64,000 bases of DNA, taken from contig CAZHST010000010.1 of the NCBI GenBank assembly GCA_964535215.1, forward strand, positions 21,996-85,995, read 5' to 3'. A program made the translations under genes and the position numbers. The stretch comes from JACQHM01 sp964535215 (GTDB lineage Bacteria; Methylomirabilota; Methylomirabilia; Methylomirabilales; JACQHM01). Under the pieces are notes generated by a model that was given only the letters and a program-made list of their open reading frames with translations, did no database searches and was not told the DNA's origin. Shown piece after piece: positions 1-7,848 of the stretch; positions within the stretch are counted from its first letter, which is position 1; each line of letters starts with the position of its first letter.

Positions 1-690
1 AAGCAGAGGGTCCTGGAGTTGCTGGATCGGGAGGGGGGCCGGGTGCTGGATGTGGGGTGTGGTCCAGGGGTCATGGTTCAGGAGCTGCTCAACCTGGGGT
101 ATGAGTTCTGGGGCGTGGATGCCTCGCCGAGGATGATCGAGGAGTGTCGTAAGCATTTCGGGTCCATGAAGGGCGTCCACTTTTCTGTGGGGAACGCTGT
201 CCGCTTGGACTTCCCCGAGGGGTTTTTCGACACGGTGATCTGTACAGGCGTCATCGACCGTCTTCCAGCGTATGAGTTGGCCCTTAGGGAGCTGGTCCGG
301 GTTGTGAAGGGGAACGGCACGCTCCTGATCTCCTTTCCGAACCTTCTCAGCCCGTATGCGGCCTGGAAACGGTTCATTTTTTACCCAACGGTGGCGAGGC
401 TCCAATCCCTTTACCGGGGCCTTCTCAGGCGTCCCCCGGCCCCTTCTCTCCTCTCATCCTTTGCCAAACTCCACACGGCCCGCGCCGCCACAAGATTCCT
501 GGCGGCCCAAGGGGCTAGGTGTACGGAGATCGTCTACTTTAACTTTAACCTCTTCCTCTCCCCCTTGGACCAGCTCTTCCCCCATGGGGCCTTGAGGGTG
601 GCGGAGAGGCTGGAGCGGCTTCGCTTTGGACGATGGAAGTGGCTAGGGATGGGGTTCATCGTCAAGGCGAGGAAGGATGCGGGCGGGTAA
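1..690 (+). CDS. SAM-dependent class I methyltransferase, 5' truncated by window edge
   Basis: Small-molecule methyltransferase of the class I Rossmann fold, probably acting on a sugar or sugar-lipid intermediate given the glycosyltransferases that follow. Motif I (VLDVGCGPG) lies a few residues after a possible TTG start at 19, and the acidic motif II (WGVDAS) follows. The frame is open to base 1 (KQRVLE precedes the TTG), so the true N-terminus probably lies upstream of the window and the gene is partial. The C-terminal half is basic and hydrophobic, as in membrane-associated polysaccharide methyltransferases. It ends six bases before the next gene, so it is cotranscribed with it. The methyl acceptor is unknown. 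Confidence 0.75.
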   Translation, partial: KQRVLELLDREGGRVLDVGCGPGVMVQELLNLGYEFWGVDASPRMIEECRKHFGSMKGVHFSVGNAVRLDFPEGFFDTVICTGVIDRLPAYELALRELVRVVKGNGTLLISFPNLLSPYAAWKRFIFYPTVARLQSLYRGLLRRPPAPSLLSSFAKLHTARAATRFLAAQGARCTEIVYFNFNLFLSPLDQLFPHGALRVAERLERLRFGRWKWLGMGFIVKARKDAGG

Positions 691-695
691 GGGCA

Positions 696-1898
696 ATGTC
701 CCTCAAGGTGCTTGTCCTCTCTCGAAACTACCCGAACGACGTCACGCCCTGCCTGGGGCTCTGGGTGGATGGATTGGTCCATCACCTCCGCCGGTTCTGT
801 GAGGTCCGGGTGATGGCTCCGGTCCCTTACTGCCCGCCGTTACCCGGCTTCGTGGAGCACACCTGCTTTCGGCCCGTCCGGTCCCGTCGGGAGGTCAACG
901 GTGTCGAGGTGTGGCATCCGCGGTTCCTAACGGGGCCCGGGTACTCGTTGCACAGCTTTGAAGCCAGCCTGTATTACTGGGGCGTCCACCGCCAGGTGGA
1001 GCAGCTCCGACGCGAGTTTCCCTTCGACCTGCTCCATGCCCACTTTAGCTATCCCGATGGGGTGGTGGCGGCCCGCCTCGGACGCCATTACCGGGTACCC
1101 GTGCTGATCACCGAGCATGCCCCCTGGCTGCCCTGGATGGAGCGCTACCCCCGGGTGCGGCGTCAGGCGGTATGGGCCTCGGGGGAGAGTGTCCTGCTCA
1201 TCGCCGGTAGCCGCTATGTCCGGGACACCATCCTCCACTTCACCGGTGAGGCCGAGCGGTTGCGCGTGATCCCTATCGGTGTGGATGGCTCGGTGTTTAC
1301 CCCTCCCCTTGAGGGGAGGAGGGACCCCAATCAGGTCCTCTACGTTGGGCGCATCCATTTTGTCAAAGGGGTTGATGTCCTCCTCCGGGCGATGCGGCGG
1401 CTGATCAATCGAAGGCCCAAGACCCGGCTGGTCCTCGTCGGCGGAAGCTTCTTTCGGGATTACCGTCTCCAGGAGGAGCGGCTGCGCCGCCTGGCCAGGG
1501 ACCTCGGCCTTGAAGGCCACGTCACGTTTGTCGGCATGAGATCCCAGGGGGAGGTGGCCGGGCATATGCGTGAGAGTGCCCTTTTGGTGCTCCCGAGTCG
1601 GGCGGAGAGCTTCGGGGCCGTGCTGGTGGAGGCCCTTGCCTGCGGCACCCCTGTCGTCGCAACCCGTTGCGGCGGTCCCGAGGACATTGTCACCGAGGAG
1701 GTCGGGACCCTGGTCCCGGCGGAGGATCCGGAGGCCTTGGCGAGCGGGATCGAGGGGGTCCTTGAGAACCGCGAGAGATACCCCCCGATGCGGTTACGCA
1801 CCTATGCCCTCGAGCGCTTCGCCTGGGAGCGGGTGGCCCGTCGCACCCTTGATGTGTACGGGGAGGTCCTAGAGCGATGGAGGCGGGGAGGCCTTTAG
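696..1898 (+). CDS. GT4-family glycosyltransferase
   Basis: Retaining GT-B glycosyltransferase that transfers a sugar from a nucleotide donor to a growing lipid-linked glycan at the inner face of the cytoplasmic membrane (family knowledge). The N-terminal acceptor domain starts MSLKVLVLSRNYP, the usual GT4 opening, which is why ATG 696 is preferred over an in-frame start at 633 inside the preceding gene. The donor domain begins at VLYVGRIHFVKGVDVLL and carries the E-x7-E-type donor-site segment (ESFGAVLVEALACGTPVV). Length (400 aa) is normal. The 3' end overlaps the earliest possible start of the following methyltransferase. Donor and acceptor cannot be read from sequence. Confidence 0.85.
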   Translation: MSLKVLVLSRNYPNDVTPCLGLWVDGLVHHLRRFCEVRVMAPVPYCPPLPGFVEHTCFRPVRSRREVNGVEVWHPRFLTGPGYSLHSFEASLYYWGVHRQVEQLRREFPFDLLHAHFSYPDGVVAARLGRHYRVPVLITEHAPWLPWMERYPRVRRQAVWASGESVLLIAGSRYVRDTILHFTGEAERLRVIPIGVDGSVFTPPLEGRRDPNQVLYVGRIHFVKGVDVLLRAMRRLINRRPKTRLVLVGGSFFRDYRLQEERLRRLARDLGLEGHVTFVGMRSQGEVAGHMRESALLVLPSRAESFGAVLVEALACGTPVVATRCGGPEDIVTEEVGTLVPAEDPEALASGIEGVLENRERYPPMRLRTYALERFAWERVARRTLDVYGEVLERWRRGGL

Positions 1899-1912
1899 AT
1901 CGCGGCCCGGTG

Positions 1913-2878
1913 ATGCGGACCGATCTCCTGGCATGCCCAAGCTGTTTGGGCGAGCTCCGCTCCCATCCGGGTCTCCTGGTCTGTCCTGGATGCCGCCGGC
2001 GATTCCCTGTGGTGGATGGCATCCCCTGTTTTGCCCCGAGTGATGACTTCTACGATGGCTACGCGGGCGAGCACTGCCCCTACCACCGGTCCCCTGCCGG
2101 GTTGAAAGGGATCATCCTCCGGTTCCTTCCATTCTGGTCCTGGCGGGAGTGGCAGTTCTGGCGGCGGGTGGTCCCCCCCTGCCACCGGCTCTTGGACATC
2201 GGGTGTGGCCGGGGGCGCCAGCTCTTCGTGGAGCGGGCCCGGGAGACGGTGGGGTTCGACGGCTCCCTCCACTTCGCCCGGGACTGCGCCGTCCACTACA
2301 GCTCCGTGGCCGTGGGGACGCTTCCCAGGCTGCCGTTTCACTCAGGGATCTTTGACGTGGTGGTCTCCTCGCATGTTATGGGACACGTGCCCCTCGAGGA
2401 GAAAGAGGCCCTGGTGCAGGAGATCGGACGGACGCTGCGCCCCGGTGGGATCACCGCCCACATCATCGAGACCGACAGCACCCATCCGGTCGTGGCGGCG
2501 GCCAAGGCTCGTCCTGAGGTCTACCGCCGGCAGTTCATCGATCAGGATGGCCACATCGGCCTTGAACCAGCACCGCAGGTCCTGGCGCGCTTCGAGCGCC
2601 ATGGGTTTCGCCTGATCGGGCTCCGCCTGGTAGACGCCATCCTCCCCAGCCTGCAGAATTTTCGGAAGTACCTGGACCATCCGGACTTCGGCGATCTCCC
2701 CGGGGTTTCGTGGCTGCGGCGGCTGAACCGCTTGGTGACCAGGAGTTCCCTGGCCAACCTGGCCTATGAGGTGGGGATGGGGGTGTTTCACCGCACCCTC
2801 GAACAGTGGGCCGGTGATCCGAGGAGGGCCCAGTTCATCATGATCAGCCTGGTCAAGGTGGCAGGAAAGGAGAGGTGA
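1913..2878 (+). CDS. Methyltransferase with N-terminal Trm112-like zinc ribbon
   Basis: Class I SAM methyltransferase. The first 40 residues form a Trm112-like zinc ribbon (CPSC, then CPGC, then PVVDGIPCF), and the methyltransferase core follows with motif I LLDIGCGRG. Such ribbon-methyltransferase fusions are common in surface-polysaccharide clusters. ATG 1913 (MRTDLLACPSC) is preferred; an in-frame ATG at 1877 would overlap the previous gene by 22 bases. It lies three bases before the next GT4 gene. A second, frameshifted member of the same architecture is at 17727-18739. Substrate unknown. Confidence 0.75.
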   Translation: MRTDLLACPSCLGELRSHPGLLVCPGCRRRFPVVDGIPCFAPSDDFYDGYAGEHCPYHRSPAGLKGIILRFLPFWSWREWQFWRRVVPPCHRLLDIGCGRGRQLFVERARETVGFDGSLHFARDCAVHYSSVAVGTLPRLPFHSGIFDVVVSSHVMGHVPLEEKEALVQEIGRTLRPGGITAHIIETDSTHPVVAAAKARPEVYRRQFIDQDGHIGLEPAPQVLARFERHGFRLIGLRLVDAILPSLQNFRKYLDHPDFGDLPGVSWLRRLNRLVTRSSLANLAYEVGMGVFHRTLEQWAGDPRRAQFIMISLVKVAGKER

Positions 2879-2881
2879 CCG

Positions 2882-4012
2882 GTGAGAACCCTGGTGGTCA
2901 ACGCCCTGCGACTGGTCGGGAGACGGACCGCTATGGGGCGTTACATTGAGGCCATGGTCCGCTGGTGGAGCCGGATGGAGATCCCCTTCGATCGGGTTGT
3001 GCTGATGAGCCCTGTTGCGGTGGCCTTGGACCGTCTCCACCTTTGCGGGAAGGCGGAGATCGTTCTCCGCTCTTTCGGGGGCCGCTGGCCCCTTTCGGTC
3101 TGGGAGCAATGCCTCCTCCCCCGGGTTGCACGGGGGGCGTCTGGGCTCTTCTGCCCGTCATACACCTGCCCCCTGTTCTACCGGGGTCGGATCGTCTTGG
3201 CCAATCACGGGATCTATGAGCGGCTGCCCGATGAGTTCCCGTGGTGGAGCCGTCTGCGGACGATCCCCCTTTTTCGTCTGAGCGCCCGTCGGGCCGATCA
3301 CATCATCGCCAACTCGCAGAACACGAAGCTCGACCTGGTCAGGTACTTCCACGTTCCCGAGTCCAGGATCAGCGTTCTCTACCCTGCCCCCAACGATCTC
3401 TTCTTCAGATCCCATACGGGCGGCGAGATCGAGGAGGAGGTGGTCAGGACCCTCGGGCGGAACGTCCCCTATATCCTCTTTGTCGGCAAGCTGTCCAAAC
3501 GTCGGCATGTGCCGAACCTGATCGAGGCGTTTTCCCGGGTGCGCAGGGGCGGGGGTTTCCCCCATCATCTGCTCATCATCGGCCCCAACACGACCCACAT
3601 CCGGCTGCAGGAGCTGGCCGGGCATCACGGCGTCGCCGAATACGTCCGGTACATCCCCCATATGGAGCAGGAGCGGTTGGCCAGGTTGTATGCGGGGGCT
3701 GATCTTTTTGTCCTGCCCACCGTCTACGAGGGGATCTCTTGGACCATTCTCGAGGCCATGGCCAGCGGGACCCCGGTCTTGACGGTGGAGCATCCCACGC
3801 TTCAGGAGGGGGCAGGGGAGGCCGTCTACGCGGTGCCGACCCCATGCGTGGAGGACCTGGTGAAGGGATTGACCTGCCTCCTGACCGATCAGGCCCTCCG
3901 TCGGAGCTATGCGGAGAAAGGGCGGGAGCGGGCCAAGCAGTTCTCCTGGGAGATCACGGCCCGGGAGACCATGAAGATCCTGGACCGGGCGGCCAACCCA
4001 TCGGATCGGTGA
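2882..4012 (+). CDS. GT4-family glycosyltransferase
   Basis: GT-B glycosyltransferase of 376 aa, probably adding a sugar to the repeat unit. It starts at GTG 2882 behind a GGAGAGG ribosome site, three bases after the preceding stop. The C-terminal donor domain has YILFVGKLSKRRHVPNLIEAF-type opening residues and the donor-binding segment EGISWTILEAMASGTPVL. The short N-terminal domain (NALRLVGRRTAMGRYIEAM) matches the GT4 subgroup with a G-x-G-R-Y nucleotide-loop start. Part of a contiguous plus-strand operon. Sugar specificity is not visible. Confidence 0.85.
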   Translation: MRTLVVNALRLVGRRTAMGRYIEAMVRWWSRMEIPFDRVVLMSPVAVALDRLHLCGKAEIVLRSFGGRWPLSVWEQCLLPRVARGASGLFCPSYTCPLFYRGRIVLANHGIYERLPDEFPWWSRLRTIPLFRLSARRADHIIANSQNTKLDLVRYFHVPESRISVLYPAPNDLFFRSHTGGEIEEEVVRTLGRNVPYILFVGKLSKRRHVPNLIEAFSRVRRGGGFPHHLLIIGPNTTHIRLQELAGHHGVAEYVRYIPHMEQERLARLYAGADLFVLPTVYEGISWTILEAMASGTPVLTVEHPTLQEGAGEAVYAVPTPCVEDLVKGLTCLLTDQALRRSYAEKGRERAKQFSWEITARETMKILDRAANPSDR

Positions 4013-4029
4013 CATGGAGGGAGTGACTC

Positions 4030-4149
4030 ATGGGGATCATCAAGACCCATCGGGCCGACTGGGCCTCGAACCTCGTCCTGGATGGGATCGCCTTCGGGGA
4101 GGGGCGGCCACCGCGGGTTCACGAGGCCGAGGGGGGATGGAAGGCATGA
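4030..4149 (+). CDS. Possible 39-aa small protein coupled to the next GT2 gene
   Basis: Short reading frame from ATG 4030 (MGIIKTHRADWASNLVLDG...) to TGA at 4147-4149. Two things support it. A strong Shine-Dalgarno-like GGAGGG stands about eight bases before the ATG. Its stop overlaps the ATG of the following glycosyltransferase as ATGA (4146-4149), the usual sign of translational coupling. No domain is recognised and there is no membrane segment. It could be a true small protein, a leader that couples translation, or the remnant of a longer gene. Confidence 0.4.
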   Translation: MGIIKTHRADWASNLVLDGIAFGEGRPPRVHEAEGGWKA

Positions 4150-5192
4150 CCCGGCCAGCCCCAGCCATCAAAACGTCCGGTCCGCTCGTGAGCGTCTGTG
4201 TTCCGACCTACAACGACGGGCCCTTTGTGCTGGCAAGCCTGGTGTCCATTCTCAATCAGACCTACACCAATTTGGAGATCCTGGTGGGGGATGATGCCTC
4301 AACCGACAACACGCCCGAGATCATCCGGTCCCTCCAGGACCCGAGGCTTCACTACCAGCGGAACAGCACCAACCTCGGGCAGTTTGAGAACGTCAATCGT
4401 TTAATCCGGTGCGCCCGGGGGGAATATATCGCCATCTACCACTCCGATGACATCTACGAACCCCAAATCGTGGAAAAGGAGGTGGATTTTCTGGAGACCC
4501 ATCCGGAGGCGGGGGCGGTCTTCGCCCTGGACCGGTGGATTGACCAGAACGGCCGGGTGCTTGGCCAGACGAGACTTCCCAGGGGGGTAAGGACCAACAC
4601 CTGCCTGGGCCTGGCCGATGTGATGCCCCTCCTCTTAAGGTACAAGAACCGTCTCCTCCGGGGGCCGACCTTCATGGGACGGGTAGAGGTGTTCCGCCGG
4701 GTAGGGCTGTTCAACCCCTCCGACTTTGACATCGCCGGCGACTTGGAGATGTGGTTGCGGATCCTGACGATGTTCAAGGTGGCGATCCTGGATGAACCCT
4801 TGATGCGTTACCGGATCGGGGCGACCCAGGTCTCCTCCCGCTACAACCACCTGCGGACCGGCGAGGAGCACTTTTTCCCCGTCATGGATCGGTACCTCTC
4901 GATGGAGGGTCTGGCGGGGGTGATCGACCCCGTCTCCCTGACGGAGTATGCCTTTCACCGCTGTGATGATGAGACGTTCCGGGCGGCCAATCTGGTGATC
5001 CGGGGTGACGGGGCCGGGGCGTGGGAACTCCTGAAACGGCCCTATCCCTGGAGGACCCTCCTCAACGGCTTCCGGCGTCGCAAGATCCGGGTCCTCCTCC
5101 TGCGGGCCCTCATGCGGTGGGGGCTGGCTTGGGGGGCTGTCCGTCCGCTCGCCCAACTGCTGGTGTGGACGGAATATGGAGGTCATCTCTAG
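4146..5192 (+). CDS. GT2-family glycosyltransferase
   Basis: Inverting GT-A glycosyltransferase, 348 aa. The family opening VSVCVPTYNDGPFVLASLVS is followed by LEILVGDDASTDNT and the DXD-region YHSDDIYEP, so the metal/nucleotide site looks intact. The C-terminal part (IAGDLEMWLRILTMF) carries the ED-x-W-like acceptor motif as D-L-E-M-W. ATG 4146 is chosen because it overlaps the upstream small frame's stop as ATGA; ATG 4137 is an alternative and the frame is open further upstream to 4014. Probably adds one sugar of the surface glycan. Confidence 0.85.
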   Translation: MTRPAPAIKTSGPLVSVCVPTYNDGPFVLASLVSILNQTYTNLEILVGDDASTDNTPEIIRSLQDPRLHYQRNSTNLGQFENVNRLIRCARGEYIAIYHSDDIYEPQIVEKEVDFLETHPEAGAVFALDRWIDQNGRVLGQTRLPRGVRTNTCLGLADVMPLLLRYKNRLLRGPTFMGRVEVFRRVGLFNPSDFDIAGDLEMWLRILTMFKVAILDEPLMRYRIGATQVSSRYNHLRTGEEHFFPVMDRYLSMEGLAGVIDPVSLTEYAFHRCDDETFRAANLVIRGDGAGAWELLKRPYPWRTLLNGFRRRKIRVLLLRALMRWGLAWGAVRPLAQLLVWTEYGGHL

Positions 5193-5195
5193 GTC

Positions 5196-6329
5196 ATGCT
5201 CGATCCACGGGATGTCACGCTTTTCATTGATCCTGTGTCCCACCATTTCCAACAGGATGCCCTGTTCGACATCAACAGCGCCCGGCTGAACGGGGATCAC
5301 ATCCTGGCCCCTTACGTCTACCTGCGGGAGTGGTTCGGCGCTCGAGGCATCCGGGTCCAGACCGCCGACCGTCTCCTGCGGGGGGAGGGGGGTGGCAGGA
5401 AGAACATCTACGTCTCGATGGGGATCCGGGATCACTACCGCGCCTTGGAGCGCCGTCCCGATGTGGTGTTGAGCGCCTTCTTTGCCCTGGAGTGTCCCAT
5501 CGTGGAACCCGGGCTGTACCTGGAGCTGTCAACGATCCAACGCCGTTTCAAGCGGGTCTTCTCCTTTAGCGACGGCGAATCCCTGAAGCCATTCCTGCGG
5601 GGCCCCTTGCGCGCCGAGAAGTTCTACATCCCCCAGTCCTTTGAGTCCGTGCACGAGGAGATCTGGCGTCGGGAGGACCGGGGCTTTCTCGTCATGATCA
5701 ACGCCAACAAGCTTCCCCGGGTCTACTGGCAGGAGCTCTACACCGAGCGGCTGCGGGCGGTGGAGTACTTCAGCCGGACGGGGGAGATTGACCTCTACGG
5801 GGTGGGCTGGGATGGGCCGCCCTACCGGGTGGGCAGGACCTGGATGCCGGCCTCCCTGCAACGGATCCGTCGAAAAGGCTTGCACTACTGGCAGCGTCTC
5901 CATCCCGATCCCCTCCTGGAGGCGGCCCGACGGGTCTACCGCGGTCCTGCGGTGTCGAAGGCCGAGACCCTGGGTAGGTATACCTTCGCCCTCTGTTTTG
6001 AGAACATGATCCTCAAGGGATGGGTGACCGAGAAGATCTTTGACTGTTTCTTCGCCGGGACGATCCCCATCTACTGGGGGGCTCCGGACATCGAGGCGTA
6101 CGTCCCCAAGGGGTGCTTTATTGATATGCGGCATTTTGCGAGTTATCAAGAGCTGAGAAGCTACCTTAAGTCATTGAGCGGGAAGGACATCAGAGGCTAC
6201 AAGGAGCAGGCCAGGGAGTACCTGAAGTCTCCCCAGTTCCGGCCCTTTACCAAAGAGGCCTTTGTGGCCCTGTTCGCTCGCATCGTCGGGGAGGATACGG
6301 GGATTCCACTGGGAGGCTTCCCCGGATAA
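5196..6329 (+). CDS. GT10-family (alpha-1,3/4-fucosyltransferase-like) glycosyltransferase
   Basis: The C-terminal region shows the GT10 signature: FALCFENMILKGWVTEKIFD, then FFAGTIPIYWGAPDIEAYVP and CFIDMRHFAS. In this family that region binds GDP-fucose. The N-terminal acceptor half is much less conserved. At 377 aa the length fits bacterial GT10 enzymes. It begins three bases after the preceding stop. The sequence argues for fucose or a related 6-deoxy sugar in the polymer, but no GDP-fucose synthesis gene is in the window, so the donor is inferred from family only. Confidence 0.8.
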   Translation: MLDPRDVTLFIDPVSHHFQQDALFDINSARLNGDHILAPYVYLREWFGARGIRVQTADRLLRGEGGGRKNIYVSMGIRDHYRALERRPDVVLSAFFALECPIVEPGLYLELSTIQRRFKRVFSFSDGESLKPFLRGPLRAEKFYIPQSFESVHEEIWRREDRGFLVMINANKLPRVYWQELYTERLRAVEYFSRTGEIDLYGVGWDGPPYRVGRTWMPASLQRIRRKGLHYWQRLHPDPLLEAARRVYRGPAVSKAETLGRYTFALCFENMILKGWVTEKIFDCFFAGTIPIYWGAPDIEAYVPKGCFIDMRHFASYQELRSYLKSLSGKDIRGYKEQAREYLKSPQFRPFTKEAFVALFARIVGEDTGIPLGGFPG

Positions 6330-6333
6330 GATC

Positions 6334-7821
6334 ATGCTGAAGGTCCTGTTGACCGTTGGATTCCTGCAGGGTCTGACGATGCTCGTCAACCTGGGGCGGA
6401 CCAAGGTCCTGGCCGTCCTCCTGGGGCCGGACTGGGTTGGCGTGATGGCGATCGTGGACAAGCTCCTGGCCGTTCTGGCCCAGACCGCCTCCCTCTCCCT
6501 GCCCTTTGCCGTCGTTCGGTTCCTTCCCGGGTTGTGGGGTCGAGCCCAGGGCGAGTTTGCCGCCCTGATGAGGCGGATGCGGAACCTCCTCTCCGTCCTG
6601 GCCCTTGTGGCAACGCTGGTGGGAATCCTGGTGACGCTCCTGGTCCCCCAGGTCTGGGGGCGGGAACTGCTCCCGTACCGGTCTCTTCTCTTCGTTGCCC
6701 TGCTCAGCCTCCCCGCCCTGATGTTCGTCCCCTTCCTGCAGAACGCCATGGCCGCCAGGCTCCAACCCAACCAATCCATGCTCTTCACCTTGGTCCATGC
6801 AACGGTATGGACCCTGACCAGTGTCCTGGGGGTCTTGTGGAAGGGCTTAAGCGGCCTCTACGCCCTCTACGCCTTCTTCACCCTGTTCCTCATCATCCCG
6901 GTGATCAGGATGGTTGAAGGCATCCCCGGTCCTGAGGCTCCCGCGGCCCCGGATGGGGGGCGGTTCCCCCTCAGGCTCCCGGGATGCGTCTGGAGATTCA
7001 GCCTGGCCCTTTCGGGGCTGACCTTTGTCACCCCCTTCGCCGCCCTGTACGTCCATTACCAGGTCCTGAGTCACTTTGGCGTCACAACGGCCGGGTGGAT
7101 GCAGGCGGCGATGGGCATCGGCCTGGTGGTCCGTAATCTGCTCGGGAGGGCCCACGCCATCTTTCTCACGCCGAATGTCAACCGCGGGGGTAGCCCGGAG
7201 AAGCGGATGCAGTGGGCCGAGGAGTTCCAGAAGACCTTCAGCTTCGTGTGTATCGCCTGTGCGCTGCCCTTGGTGCTCTTTCCGCATACGGCCGTTACCC
7301 TTCTCTACTCGGCGGCGTTCCGGCCCGCCGCTCCCTTCGTGGCCTGGTTTGTTGCGGGTGAGGTGCTGGTCATGCTGGCAGGGACCTACCAGGCCTTGGT
7401 GGTCGCCTTTGACCACATGGCCTTCCATGTTACGCAGAACCTGGTCGCGCAGGTGGTGCTGTTGGCCGTTGCCGGCCTCATGATCAAACCCTACGGCATC
7501 CTGGGGGTAGGGGTGGCCGGGATTGTTGCCCAACTCGTCCTTTACGGGGGGAGCACCCTCTTCCTCCGTTGGAGGTACGGCTTAAAGGTTCCTCGGCGGA
7601 GTGGGCTCCTCACGGTGTTTGTGATGGCTTCCCTGGGGTTGGGGGGCCTTGTCGGCGGGAGGCATCCGGGGCTTTCGCTCGGGGTTCTGGCCGGGAAGGT
7701 CTCCCTCTACGGCATCCTCATGGGGGGGCTTTGGATGTTCCTCACCCCCGCGGATCGGGCGAACCTTTACACCCTCGTGAGGGATGTCCGAGCCCGTCTC
7801 CACTCCCAAGGGGTGGTTTGA
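6334..7821 (+). CDS. Wzx-like polysaccharide flippase (MOP superfamily)
   Basis: Integral membrane protein of 495 aa with about 12-14 hydrophobic segments spread over the full length and short basic loops. It resembles MOP-superfamily O-antigen/teichoic flippases, which move lipid-linked repeat units across the inner membrane. The opening (MLKVLLTVGFLQGLTMLVNLGRTKVLAVLLGP) has the family's R-x-K-x-x-A-V-L-L-G-P pattern. ATG 6334 is chosen because the upstream in-frame extension lies inside the GT10 gene. It marks the cluster as Wzx-type, although no Wzy polymerase is recognisable in the window. Confidence 0.8.
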   Translation: MLKVLLTVGFLQGLTMLVNLGRTKVLAVLLGPDWVGVMAIVDKLLAVLAQTASLSLPFAVVRFLPGLWGRAQGEFAALMRRMRNLLSVLALVATLVGILVTLLVPQVWGRELLPYRSLLFVALLSLPALMFVPFLQNAMAARLQPNQSMLFTLVHATVWTLTSVLGVLWKGLSGLYALYAFFTLFLIIPVIRMVEGIPGPEAPAAPDGGRFPLRLPGCVWRFSLALSGLTFVTPFAALYVHYQVLSHFGVTTAGWMQAAMGIGLVVRNLLGRAHAIFLTPNVNRGGSPEKRMQWAEEFQKTFSFVCIACALPLVLFPHTAVTLLYSAAFRPAAPFVAWFVAGEVLVMLAGTYQALVVAFDHMAFHVTQNLVAQVVLLAVAGLMIKPYGILGVGVAGIVAQLVLYGGSTLFLRWRYGLKVPRRSGLLTVFVMASLGLGGLVGGRHPGLSLGVLAGKVSLYGILMGGLWMFLTPADRANLYTLVRDVRARLHSQGVV

Positions 7822-7848
7822 GGATACCGGTCGCAGGCAGGGGCGGGC

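Noticed and set aside
2342..3109. A 255-residue minus-strand reading frame
   Set aside because: Opposite to a methyltransferase and a GT4 gene with standard motifs, no family features.
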